DNA from: JAUZOB01 sp963692465
Lineage (GTDB): Bacteria > Bacteroidota > Bacteroidia > Bacteroidales > Prolixibacteraceae
Reading direction: 5' to 3'
NCBI GenBank assembly: GCA_963692465.1
Contig: OY829943.1
Location: 2,108,001-2,172,000 of the forward strand
DNA length: 64,000 nucleotides
Part shown: one piece after another, positions 34,954 through 42,762 of the stretch
Position numbering within the stretch: position 1 is the first letter of the stretch
Layout of the letters: every line of letters starts with the position of its first letter
Position numbers and translations under genes: made by a program
Notes under the pieces: generated by a model
Told to the model about the DNA's origin: nothing
The model's database searches: none
Seen by the model: the letters and a program-made list of their open reading frames with translations, nothing else

Positions 34954-35823
34954 ATGAATAGGGAAACCGTAATACAGTCCATGTTGAATTTTCAGTCGCT
35001 CGGAGCCGGAGAACTGGAGTCATTACGTCTGATGACCGAAAAGTATCCTTTCTTTCAGACGGGGCATCTTCTATATCTGAAGTCATTATTTAATTCGGAG
35101 GATCTGAGGTTTAACAGTCAATTGAAGTTCTCTGCTGCATTTATTGCAGATCGGCGGGTTTTATATGAATTACTTCATGAGGAAGAGGCACGAAAGTCGG
35201 CTCTTTCACCCGACAAGAAAACAACAGAACAGGTTATTGAAGAATTTTTTGATCTGCTTGAAGATGACGATGCTGCTCCTGTAGAGGAGCAGGCGAATGC
35301 AGAATCGGGTGTCGGAGAACCAATTAGTCCGGGACTATTGGAATTAGATCTGACAGGAAGTTTTTATCGTCTTGAAAATGAGAAGAAAGATGAGCCATTG
35401 AGTTCGTCCGGTTCTGAAGACGATTTGACTCCTGAAGACATGGAGCACTTGATTGTTCTTGATGAGCCCAATGCCCCGATTGAAAAAGATGGGGAAACAG
35501 TTTCCATGTTAACAGAGAAGCAGGCTCAACCTAAGGGCATTGGCCGGAAGAAGAAAAGCATGAAACTGATCGATTCATTTCTGACGGAGAATCCGTCAAT
35601 TCGTCCAATACCCATAAAGGATGCAATCGTTAACGACTTGTCGGAAAAAAGTTCGGAAGCGGGAGATGAACTTATAACAGAGACACTTGCAAAGATATTT
35701 ACAAAACAGGGACTCTATCAGCAGTCAATTGATGCCTATCAGAAATTAAGTTTGAAATTCCCGGAAAAAAATAGTTACTTTGCCAGTCAGATTGAAGAAA
35801 TTAAAAAATTAACGAACAAATAA
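34954..35823 (+). CDS. Hypothetical protein, conserved-looking member of the lptE-secG cluster
   Basis: A 289-residue protein with no signal peptide. The N-terminal part (about 1-75) is helical (LRLMTEKYPFFQTGHLLYLK, quoted in part). A long acidic, low-complexity middle (about 80-200) follows. The C-terminal part (about 235-289) looks like one tetratricopeptide-type helical pair (TLAKIFTKQGLYQQSIDAYQ and LKFPEKNSYFASQIEEIKK). It is flanked by lptE (3 bp) and secG (8 bp), so it is co-transcribed with envelope genes. A role as a cytoplasmic scaffold is a guess from the TPR-like end only. Confidence 0.8.
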   Translation: MNRETVIQSMLNFQSLGAGELESLRLMTEKYPFFQTGHLLYLKSLFNSEDLRFNSQLKFSAAFIADRRVLYELLHEEEARKSALSPDKKTTEQVIEEFFDLLEDDDAAPVEEQANAESGVGEPISPGLLELDLTGSFYRLENEKKDEPLSSSGSEDDLTPEDMEHLIVLDEPNAPIEKDGETVSMLTEKQAQPKGIGRKKKSMKLIDSFLTENPSIRPIPIKDAIVNDLSEKSSEAGDELITETLAKIFTKQGLYQQSIDAYQKLSLKFPEKNSYFASQIEEIKKLTNK

Positions 35824-35831
35824 TTCGGATT

Positions 35832-36260
35832 ATGTATACGTTTATCATTATTCTCCTTTCCATAGTCTGCATCTTTCTTGTTTTGATCGTTCTGGTACAG
35901 AACTCAAAAGGAGGAGGATTGGCTTCTAACTTTCAAGCTTCGACCCAGATTCTGGGAGCACGTAAAACGGCAGATATGCTTGAAAAAGGAACGTGGATTC
36001 TTTCTGCTGCTCTTTTTATACTATGTGTCGGCGGAAGCGCAACGATAGCAAAAGGAAAAGTTCAGGAAAAATCGGTTTTGGAACAGAAAGTACAGGATAC
36101 TTCAGTCCCGACAAATCAGGGCGAACAATTCCCAACCGCAGCACCAACGTCGAATGCGACTCCATCTGCAGCACCGGCAGCAACGCCAGGTTCATCTGCA
36201 ACACCAGCAGCACCAGCATCGGCTCCTGCTTCAGGTAATAGTACTCCGCAAACGAAGTAG
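35832..36260 (+). CDS. secG: Preprotein translocase subunit SecG
   Basis: A 142-residue membrane protein. Two hydrophobic helices (about 3-22 and 51-70) flank the conserved cytoplasmic loop VQNSKGGGLASNF, which identifies SecG. SecG assists SecYEG-mediated export. The C-terminal 60 residues are an unusual low-complexity tail of Ala, Pro, Thr and Ser repeats, which in Bacteroidetes SecG varies widely. It is the last gene of the cluster and is followed by a strong terminator. Confidence 0.93.
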   Translation: MYTFIIILLSIVCIFLVLIVLVQNSKGGGLASNFQASTQILGARKTADMLEKGTWILSAALFILCVGGSATIAKGKVQEKSVLEQKVQDTSVPTNQGEQFPTAAPTSNATPSAAPAATPGSSATPAAPASAPASGNSTPQTK

Positions 36261-36354
36261 AATTGCGCTATCAGGTGAGGATTATTCCGATGTGGTATTA
36301 AAATATTTTTGTCTCTGCTATTGGCGATTATTGATTGACAATGGCAGATGAGAT

Positions 36355-36391
36355 AAAAAAGAGGCTATCTGTTTGAGATAGCCTCTTTTTT
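36355..36391. terminator. Bidirectional intrinsic terminator between secG and the queF-like gene
   Basis: AAAAAAGAGGCTATCT and AGATAGCCTCTTTTTT form a perfect 16-bp stem around the 5-nt loop GTTTG, with T-runs in both directions. It serves the convergent secG and queF-like genes. Confidence 0.93.
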
Positions 36392-36411
36392 CGTCAGGAA
36401 GAGAAGATCAA

Positions 36412-36795
36412 TTATCTTTTCTTTTCAGCTAAAACATCGAGTTGGAGACCTCCCCGGATGTTTTGTTTTATTTTTACCCGACACCAAAAAGGGTTCGTTG
36501 CTTCAAATATTCTTTCAGCAATGACCGATGCTAACTTCTCACCAAAAAGAGCTTCTTCCCGAAAAGACCACAAATATAATTTGAGACTCTTGCTTTCAAT
36601 ACAAAGTTGATCAGGACTGTATTCAATGATGATCTTACTGAAATCGGGTTGATGGGTAACCGGACAAAAGCTGGTTAATTCATCTGAATCGAAAGTAACA
36701 ACAGCGATGTTGGGCGGACAGGGGAATACATCCAGATCTTTGGATGGCTGCGTGCTTTTCTTCCCCAGATAATTAAATTCCTGTTTGTTTTCCAT
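36412..36795 (-). CDS. queF: QueF-like 7-cyano-7-deazaguanine (preQ0) reductase
   Basis: A 127-residue protein from the ATG at 36795. QueF reduces preQ0 to preQ1 with NADPH in queuosine synthesis. Family features are present: TSFCPVTHQPDF holds the catalytic Cys and the Asp, and CIESKSLKLYLWSFREEALF is the QueF signature. The usual F-H-E (or F-Y-E) after that reads F-G-E, and the C-terminal RGGI strand reads NIRGGLQLDV, ending sooner than normal. It may be a short variant or a relative with altered activity. A -7 box (CAAAAGTA on the plus strand, 36844-36851) lies upstream. No other queuosine genes are in view. Confidence 0.82.
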   Translation of the reverse strand: MENKQEFNYLGKKSTQPSKDLDVFPCPPNIAVVTFDSDELTSFCPVTHQPDFSKIIIEYSPDQLCIESKSLKLYLWSFREEALFGEKLASVIAERIFEATNPFWCRVKIKQNIRGGLQLDVLAEKKR

Positions 36796-36873
36796 AAGGT
36801 GTATCTGTTTGATCAAAAGGATAAATCAAAATAAAGAATGATGCAAAAGTACTCATTCTGAACGAATCTTGAG

Positions 36874-36963
36874 AATATGTCAGGGATACGAAATGGAAAT
36901 ATGTCAGCATGTCAGTCAAATAGTCATGAATATAAAATTTAGCACAAGACCGATTGACCGATT
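36874..36963. repeat. Short repeats upstream of groES
   Basis: AATATGTCAG occurs at 36874-36883 and 36898-36907, with a third ATGTCAG overlapping at 36909-36915. GACCGATT is tandemly repeated at 36948-36963. They lie in the divergent region between the queF-like gene and groES. Possible operators; no CIRCE element is present. Confidence 0.35.
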
Positions 36964-37083
36964 CGGTGTAAAAATGTCGCTAAAACAAGCCATGATAATC
37001 ATTGCTCTACTTTGGCACAATATCTGATAGGTAAGATGTGTTATTTGTTAATACATGTTTAACTTTAATTAATGTATCAAGAT

Positions 37084-37362
37084 ATGGCAGAATTAAAAGG
37101 GAAAATCCTTGCAGGTAAAGTTTTGGTTAAGCCAATGGCTGCAGAATCAAAGACTGCTAGCGGAATCATTATTCCGGATTCAGCTAAAGAGAAACCTCAG
37201 GAAGGTACAGTCGTTTTAACTGGTGTTGCAAAGAAAGATGAAGCAATGGAAGTTAAAGTTGGAGACAACGTTTTTTACGGGAAATACTCCGGAACAGAGT
37301 TGCACATTGATGGGGAAGATTATCTTCTGATTTCGCAGAATGATGTATTGTTTATAGCTTAG
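37084..37362 (+). CDS. groES: Co-chaperonin GroES
   Basis: A 92-residue protein from the ATG at 37084; the frame is open from 37072, but MAELKGKILAGKVLVKP is the expected start region. The mobile-loop segment TASGIIIPDSAKEKPQEGTV binds GroEL. KVGDNVFYGKYSGTELHIDG and YLLISQNDVLFI are the conserved barrel strands. It caps the GroEL chamber and lies 41 bp upstream of groEL in the same operon. Heat-shock control is expected, but I see no CIRCE element. Confidence 0.97.
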   Translation: MAELKGKILAGKVLVKPMAAESKTASGIIIPDSAKEKPQEGTVVLTGVAKKDEAMEVKVGDNVFYGKYSGTELHIDGEDYLLISQNDVLFIA

Positions 37363-37403
37363 GTTCTGTTTAATAAAAGTTTGACTTACAAAATTCAAGA
37401 AAA

Positions 37404-39035
37404 ATGGCAAAAGAGATTAAGTTTAATATTGAGGCAAGAGACCTTTTGAAAAAAGGGGTTGATGAATTAGCCAATGCAGTTAAAGTCACATTAGGGCCTA
37501 AGGGTCGTAACGTTGTAATTGAAAAGAAATTTGGTGCACCACAGGTAACTAAAGATGGTGTTACTGTTGCAAAAGAAATCGATCTTTCCGATCCGTATGC
37601 CAATCTGGGTGCCCAGATGGTTAAGGAAGTCGCTTCCAAAACAGGGGACGATGCAGGAGATGGTACTACTACCGCAACTGTACTTGCACAGTCTATCATT
37701 AACGTTGGACTTAAAAACGTTACTGCCGGAGCAAATCCGATGGATTTGAAACGGGGAATTGATAAAGCAGTTCTTAAAGTTGTTGCAAACATTAAAGCTC
37801 AGTCTCAAAATGTTGGAGACAACTATGAAAAGATTGAACAGGTTGCCCGTGTTTCTGCAAATAATGACGAGACAATCGGAAAACTGATCGCTGATGCAAT
37901 GTCAAAAGTCAACAAAGAAGGGGTCATTACCGTTGAGGAATCAAAGGGAATTGAAACTTATGTTGATGTTGTTGAAGGAATGCAGTTTGATCGTGGATTT
38001 ATCTCTCCTTATTTTGTTACTAATCCGGATAAAATGGCAGCTGAACTTGATGCTCCTTATATCCTGATTTACGATAAGAAGATTTCAACAATGAAAGATC
38101 TTCTTCCGATCCTTGAACCGGCTGCACAGAGTGGTCGTCCTTTGATGATTATTGCGGAAGATATTGATGGTGAGGCATTGGCAACATTGGTTGTTAACCG
38201 TTTACGTGGTTCATTGAAAGTTTGCGCTGTTAAAGCTCCTGGTTTTGGTGATCGTCGTAAAGAAATGCTTGAAGACATCGCTGTCTTAACGGGTGGTGTT
38301 GTTATTACCGAAGAAAAAGGCATGAAACTGGAACAGGCAACAATGGAAATGTTGGGTACTGCCGAAAGAGTTTCTATTGATAAAGAGAATACAACGATCG
38401 TTAATGGTGCCGGATCAAAAGAAAGCATCAAAAGTCGTGTCGCTCAGATCAAAAAACAAATTGATGTTACGACTTCTGATTATGATCGCGAGAAACTTCA
38501 GGAACGTTTGGCTAAATTAGCCGGAGGGGTTGCAGTTCTTTATGTTGGTGCTGCTTCTGAAGTTGAGATGAAAGAGAAAAAAGATCGTGTTGACGATGCT
38601 CTTCATGCAACCCGTGCTGCTGTTGAAGAAGGTATTATTCCTGGTGGTGGTGTTGCTTTTATTCGTGCAATCAGTGTTCTTGAAGGATTGAAAGGTGATA
38701 ACGAAGACGAAACAACTGGTATTGAGATTGTGAAACGTGCAATTGAAGAACCACTTCGTCAGATTGTTGCCAATGCTGGAAGAGAAGGCGCTGTTGTTGT
38801 TCAGAAAGTAAAAGAAGGTAAAGGCGATTTTGGATATAATGCTCGTAACGATGAATATCAGAATCTTTGCGAATATGGCGTAATTGATCCTGCCAAAGTT
38901 ACTCGTATTGCTCTTGAAAATGCTGCTTCTATTGCTGGTATGTTCTTGACAACTGAATGTATCCTTGTTGAAGAGAAAGAAAAAGATCAGCCTGCTGCTC
39001 CCCAAATGGGTGGCGGGATGCCTGGAATGATGTAA
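37404..39035 (+). CDS. groEL: Chaperonin GroEL
   Basis: The 543-residue protein is of normal length. GroEL is the ATP-driven folding chamber. It starts MAKEIKFNIEARDLLKKGV and carries the ATP-binding DAGDGTTTATVLA motif with catalytic Asp, the apical-domain segment VEGMQFDRGFISPYF, and LEDIAVLTGGVVITEEKG. The C-terminal tail ends in a short Gly/Met repeat (GGGMPGMM), as usual. It is co-transcribed with groES and followed by a terminator. Confidence 0.98.
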   Translation: MAKEIKFNIEARDLLKKGVDELANAVKVTLGPKGRNVVIEKKFGAPQVTKDGVTVAKEIDLSDPYANLGAQMVKEVASKTGDDAGDGTTTATVLAQSIINVGLKNVTAGANPMDLKRGIDKAVLKVVANIKAQSQNVGDNYEKIEQVARVSANNDETIGKLIADAMSKVNKEGVITVEESKGIETYVDVVEGMQFDRGFISPYFVTNPDKMAAELDAPYILIYDKKISTMKDLLPILEPAAQSGRPLMIIAEDIDGEALATLVVNRLRGSLKVCAVKAPGFGDRRKEMLEDIAVLTGGVVITEEKGMKLEQATMEMLGTAERVSIDKENTTIVNGAGSKESIKSRVAQIKKQIDVTTSDYDREKLQERLAKLAGGVAVLYVGAASEVEMKEKKDRVDDALHATRAAVEEGIIPGGGVAFIRAISVLEGLKGDNEDETTGIEIVKRAIEEPLRQIVANAGREGAVVVQKVKEGKGDFGYNARNDEYQNLCEYGVIDPAKVTRIALENAASIAGMFLTTECILVEEKEKDQPAAPQMGGGMPGMM

Positions 39036-39057
39036 TTTACACATCTAAATAATTGTT

Positions 39058-39091
39058 GGGGGGGTGTCTTTTAGAGACAACCCCCTTTTTT
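39058..39091 (+). terminator. Intrinsic terminator of groES-groEL
   Basis: A G-rich arm ending in TGTCT pairs with AGACAACCCCC around a short loop, followed by six T. One base mismatch interrupts the stem. Confidence 0.8.
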
Positions 39092-39148
39092 GTTATCTTC
39101 GGTTTACGAATCTAACAATCTGAGCGGGAAGAATAAGAACTGAAAAAC

Positions 39149-39772
39149 ATGAAGAGGAAAAGATCATTAAAAGCGTATTTTAAAGACGGCGTTATAGAGG
39201 CGGGTTGTGATGAGGCTGGTCGCGGATGCCTTGCCGGACCAGTGTTTGCAGCGGCTGTTATATTGCCTCCTGATTTTTCAAGCGACCTTTTAGATGATTC
39301 AAAGAAATTGACAGCCCGACAAAGGGAGTTACTTCGTCCGGTTATTGAGAGAGAGGCTCTGGCATGGGCTGTGGCGATGCTTCCAAATGAAGAGGTTGAT
39401 CGGATTAACATTTTAAATGCTTCGATTGAGGCGATGCATGGTGCGGTAAAAAAGCTTACGGTAAAACCGGAGTTCTTGATTATTGACGGCAATCGGTTTA
39501 AACCTTATCCGGATATCCCTCACTGTTGTATTGTCAAAGGAGATGGGAAATATTATTCAATTGCTGCTGCGTCGGTATTAGCAAAGACTTACCGGGATGA
39601 TTATATGCAGGAACTTCATACGGAATACCCCATGTATGGATGGGATAGAAATAAGGGATACCCAACGGCTGCACACCGGGATTCGATTCGAAAATATGGA
39701 ATAACATCTTACCATCGAAAGACCTTTCGTCTTCTTCCTGAGCAGTTGAAGTTGCCTTTTGAAAAGAAATGA
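39149..39772 (+). CDS. rnhB: Ribonuclease HII
   Basis: A 207-residue enzyme that cleaves the RNA strand of RNA-DNA hybrids and removes misinserted ribonucleotides. EAGCDEAGRGCLAGPVFAAA holds the catalytic Asp-Glu pair of type II RNase H, LLDDSKKLTARQRELL is the substrate-binding segment, and FLIIDGNRF and SIAAASVLAKTYRD supply the remaining acidic and conserved residues. It is a single gene downstream of groEL, and its stop lies in the arm of a hairpin shared with the next, convergent gene. Confidence 0.96.
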   Translation: MKRKRSLKAYFKDGVIEAGCDEAGRGCLAGPVFAAAVILPPDFSSDLLDDSKKLTARQRELLRPVIEREALAWAVAMLPNEEVDRINILNASIEAMHGAVKKLTVKPEFLIIDGNRFKPYPDIPHCCIVKGDGKYYSIAAASVLAKTYRDDYMQELHTEYPMYGWDRNKGYPTAAHRDSIRKYGITSYHRKTFRLLPEQLKLPFEKK

Positions 39773-39797
39773 GCCGGTATTTATAAAATACCGGCTC
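39771..39797. terminator. Hairpin between the convergent rnhB and lipoprotein genes
   Basis: GAGCCGGTATTT and AAATACCGGCTC form a perfect 12-bp stem with a 3-nt loop. T-runs are weak on both sides, so termination is likely but may be inefficient. Confidence 0.6.
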
Positions 39798-39805
39798 ATT
39801 TGAGG

Positions 39806-40789
39806 CTATCGTGAAGGGATATATGCTTCATCCAGCCATTGTCGGGGATGAGCTAAGAATTGATACCTTCCTGGTTTTACCATTGAAGGATTAGCCATCC
39901 ATAGCGGAAGTTTGTTATCACTTAAATAAGTGAGGTTGTTGAATACGGTGGTATTGTAAGTGTCGAATTTGTAAATTCCTGATTTAAGCAGGCAATGTTG
40001 ATCTAAGACGACCTGATTCTGAAAGATATGATTCATTGGGGTTTTGCTTCCATGAGCGGCGTAGAAGACCGGCTTTAGTCCGGTTGCTTCTTCCCATTTC
40101 CGGTTGTAGTCTTTTAGAATAGATTTCAATGTTTCATTGTATTCTTTCAATTTAAATACGTCCGACCCGATTACTTTAAACTCAATTCCGTCATGGAATT
40201 TTTTTAGCTCATAATTTTTATTGTACAACGAGCGCAATTCTGTTGTGTCCCGATTGGTCCACCATGGATTCTCCTGATCGACATACATATCGATGGGAGA
40301 GATATGTGGTTGAACATCACTGCCTCTTTGTTTAAGAAAAGAAATCAGTTTTAAATATTCTTTCTGTATTGCAGGGTCATTGTCTTCCCTTGGATTTCCC
40401 CACATAACAAAATAGGTAGAACAGTCGGATTGGTTGAGGAGTGCTCTTTCAATGACCCAGACATAGTAAGTTAGTTCGAGGTCGCGCACGTGAATATCAT
40501 GCCGCACGACTAAAAGTTTTTTAGGAAGCTGGCTTTTATTCGCATGGGAATATTTAGTAAAACTCCAGAATACGTATCCTTGGGATTTCATGGTTTTGAT
40601 GAAATTGTAATAATTTGGAAGAAGTTCCCGGGCCTCATTAAGTACCTTCTGCTCTGTGGTAAGAGGGACTGGGTTTTTCTTGTTTGCTCGGTGTTCACAT
40701 CCCATAAGGAGACTGGAGGTGATTAAAATTAACAAAGCTACATTCCCAAACCGGGTAATGCTTGACTTAAATATTCTACTGAAATTCAT
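39806..40789 (-). CDS. Lipoprotein with polysaccharide-deacetylase-like (NodB fold) features
   Basis: A 327-residue lipoprotein with a signal segment and lipobox LLMGCEHR. Three short segments recall carbohydrate esterase family 4 metal sites: KLLVVRHDIHVRDL (the Asp plus His of motif 1), VQPHISPIDMY (a His-x-x-x-Asp segment) and the His in FYAAHGSKT, with LAHPRQW near the C-terminus. The order fits a divergent NodB-like fold, which would put it outside the cytoplasm acting on glycans, but the match is too weak for a firm call. It stands alone in the minus direction. I cannot name a substrate. Confidence 0.72.
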   Translation of the reverse strand: MNFSRIFKSSITRFGNVALLILITSSLLMGCEHRANKKNPVPLTTEQKVLNEARELLPNYYNFIKTMKSQGYVFWSFTKYSHANKSQLPKKLLVVRHDIHVRDLELTYYVWVIERALLNQSDCSTYFVMWGNPREDNDPAIQKEYLKLISFLKQRGSDVQPHISPIDMYVDQENPWWTNRDTTELRSLYNKNYELKKFHDGIEFKVIGSDVFKLKEYNETLKSILKDYNRKWEEATGLKPVFYAAHGSKTPMNHIFQNQVVLDQHCLLKSGIYKFDTYNTTVFNNLTYLSDNKLPLWMANPSMVKPGRYQFLAHPRQWLDEAYIPSR

Positions 40790-40992
40790 TTTTTTAAAAA
40801 ATTAACTGATTTTTATGCCTTTTCAAGAAGGAAAAGTAGGCGTTGTTTTGTTTCATAACAAATAGACGTGAAAATAAATAAAAATAAATCGTGCTCCAAA
40901 TGAAACTTTTTGGCTTTTTATCCATCTAATAATAAAAAGAATGTTGGGAAGGCATGATCTTTGTTGAAGAAGAAAATGATGAACCTTAAACG

Positions 40993-41478
40993 ATGAGAAA
41001 ACTATACTTAGACATATTTGCTGTTTTTGTGTTTCTGGCATTAATCTTGTCCTTCGCGAGTTGTGAAGATGAGGATCAATCTGCTGCGAATAAAGATAAG
41101 AAATTCTCCGTGGAGTATAAGGTTGTTAGTCCACTGGCGGGTTACGAACAGGATATAATATTGAATGAGACCGGGAAACTTCAGTTTATGCAAAATACTC
41201 AGAATTCGAAACAAAGCAAGGATACCATTACAACTTATTTATCTCCTACAGATTTGAATGCTTTTCGGTCCGCCATTTTTAAATTAAGAGCAGAAAAGAT
41301 TCAAAATAGCTACGGACAGGTGCCGTTGGACAAACGGACTTTGATAAGCAGGAATATAAGTCTGACTATTGATGGGAAAGTGCACCAGATTGATGTTTAT
41401 ACTCCCGAGGAAGTTCCGTTTGATCTGACCTTGTTGCTCAGCTCTGTTGAAGAAATGGTCCGGAAATATCAGCAATAA
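40993..41478 (+). CDS. Hypothetical lipoprotein
   Basis: A 161-residue protein with a signal segment and lipobox SFASCEDEDQS (Cys about 24), so it is probably anchored on a membrane facing the periplasm or outside. The mature part is Lys- and Ser-rich with predicted beta strands (EYKVVSPLAGYEQDIILNET, ISLTIDGKVHQIDVYTPEE). I do not recognise the family. It is followed by an intrinsic terminator that separates it from mnmA. Confidence 0.8.
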   Translation: MRKLYLDIFAVFVFLALILSFASCEDEDQSAANKDKKFSVEYKVVSPLAGYEQDIILNETGKLQFMQNTQNSKQSKDTITTYLSPTDLNAFRSAIFKLRAEKIQNSYGQVPLDKRTLISRNISLTIDGKVHQIDVYTPEEVPFDLTLLLSSVEEMVRKYQQ

Positions 41479-41507
41479 TAAGATTTGTTAGCTCTTCCTA
41501 AATTAGG

Positions 41508-41541
41508 GACCCTTTTATTGTTTCTTCAAAAGGGTCTTTTT
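41508..41541 (+). terminator. Intrinsic terminator between the lipoprotein gene and mnmA
   Basis: GACCCTTTT and AAAAGGGTC form a perfect 9-bp stem around an 11-nt loop, followed by five T. The longer mnmA reading frame (from 41485) runs through it, which supports the later start at 41578. Confidence 0.85.
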
Positions 41542-41577
41542 ACCTTTGTGTCCAATTTTATTGAAAGGCAAAAACTT

Positions 41578-42750
41578 ATGACCAAAGTGGCGGTGGGTTT
41601 GTCTGGTGGAGTTGATTCCAGCGTAGCTGCATGGTTGCTCAAAGAGCAGGGTTACGACGTGATCGCTTTATTCATGATAAACTGGAAGGATAATACGACG
41701 GGGTTAAAATCGGCTTCTTGTACTTATGAAGATGATGTGCTTTTTGCAAAGATGGTTGCCAGGAAGCTGGACATTCCTTTGCATATTGTCGATCATAGTG
41801 AAGAGTACGGCAAACGGGTGGTCGATTATATGTTCTCGGAATATCAGGCAGGAAGAACTCCGAATCCGGATGTGTTGTGTAATCGGGAAATAAAATTTGA
41901 TGTCTTTGTCAAAAAAGCATTGGAGTTTGGAGTCGATTATGTAGCTACCGGACATTATTGTCGTAAAGAAGTGATTGAAGAGGACGGGAAAGAGGTTTAT
42001 CGTCTTTTGGCCGGAGTGGATAAAAATAAGGATCAGAGTTATTTCCTTTGTCAGCTTACTCAGGAACAATTGTCAAAGGCAATGTTCCCTATTGGGGATA
42101 TGATTAAACCGGAGGTCCGGAAAATTGCTCATCGGGAAGGTCTGGCTACGTCAGACCGGAAGGATTCTCAGGGAATCTGTTTTGTGGGAAAGGTGGATCT
42201 TCCCACTTTCCTTCAGCAAAAACTGAAGTCGAAAGAGGGAGATGTCATCGAAATACCACGAACAACTCATCTGGCTGATCAACCAGGAGACACACCCGAA
42301 GATTTGGTTAAACCGTATGCTTTCCGGCCATGGAAAGGAAAAGTCATCGGAAAACATCAGGGCGCACAGTATTATACAATCGGACAACGAAAAGGTCTGA
42401 ATATCGGAGGCCATGCAGAGCCATTATTTATTTTGAAAACAGACGTCGAACGGAATATTATCTACGTGGGAGAAGGGAGTGATCATTCTTGTCTTTATCG
42501 TAAGGCCTTAAAAATAGATACGAAAGATATTCATTGGATTCGGGAAGATTTGGCGATGACTGAAGGCGAAGAACGGAATTATCTGGTCCGGATTCGTTAT
42601 CGTCAGCCTTTGGTTAAGGCTAAGTTACTCAGACGGGAGGATGGAATTTATATCCTTTTCGATGAGCCACAACGGGCTGTTGTTCCCGGGCAGTTCGCTG
42701 CATGGTATGATGGCGACGAACTCCTGGGCTCAGGAGTGATTGATGAATAG
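41578..42750 (+). CDS. mnmA: tRNA-specific 2-thiouridylase MnmA
   Basis: A 390-residue enzyme that thiolates U34 of Lys, Glu and Gln tRNAs. The ATP-pyrophosphatase P-loop is VGLSGGVDSSVAA. The two catalytic cysteines are Cys101 (in GRTPNPDVLCNREIKF) and the later one in SQGICFVGKVDL (about 200). YVATGHYCR, DQSYFLCQL and YTIGQRKGLNIGG are further family segments. I chose the ATG at 41578 because the region upstream holds the terminator and a non-family leader; the signature starts right after it. It is downstream of a terminator and so needs its own promoter, which I could not identify. Confidence 0.96.
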   Translation: MTKVAVGLSGGVDSSVAAWLLKEQGYDVIALFMINWKDNTTGLKSASCTYEDDVLFAKMVARKLDIPLHIVDHSEEYGKRVVDYMFSEYQAGRTPNPDVLCNREIKFDVFVKKALEFGVDYVATGHYCRKEVIEEDGKEVYRLLAGVDKNKDQSYFLCQLTQEQLSKAMFPIGDMIKPEVRKIAHREGLATSDRKDSQGICFVGKVDLPTFLQQKLKSKEGDVIEIPRTTHLADQPGDTPEDLVKPYAFRPWKGKVIGKHQGAQYYTIGQRKGLNIGGHAEPLFILKTDVERNIIYVGEGSDHSCLYRKALKIDTKDIHWIREDLAMTEGEERNYLVRIRYRQPLVKAKLLRREDGIYILFDEPQRAVVPGQFAAWYDGDELLGSGVIDE

Positions 42751-42762
42751 GTTATTATTTGG

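Noticed and set aside
36938..36946. TTAGCAC upstream of groES as a CIRCE (HrcA) site
   Set aside because: Only one half is present; no GAGTGCTAA follows at the right distance.
37013..37026. TGGCAC upstream of groES as a sigma-54 -24 element
   Set aside because: The -12 part that should read TTGC reads CTGA, so the invariant GC is missing.
41485..41577. N-terminal extension of mnmA
   Set aside because: It runs through an intrinsic terminator hairpin and lacks family sequence; the start at 41578 fits the P-loop position.
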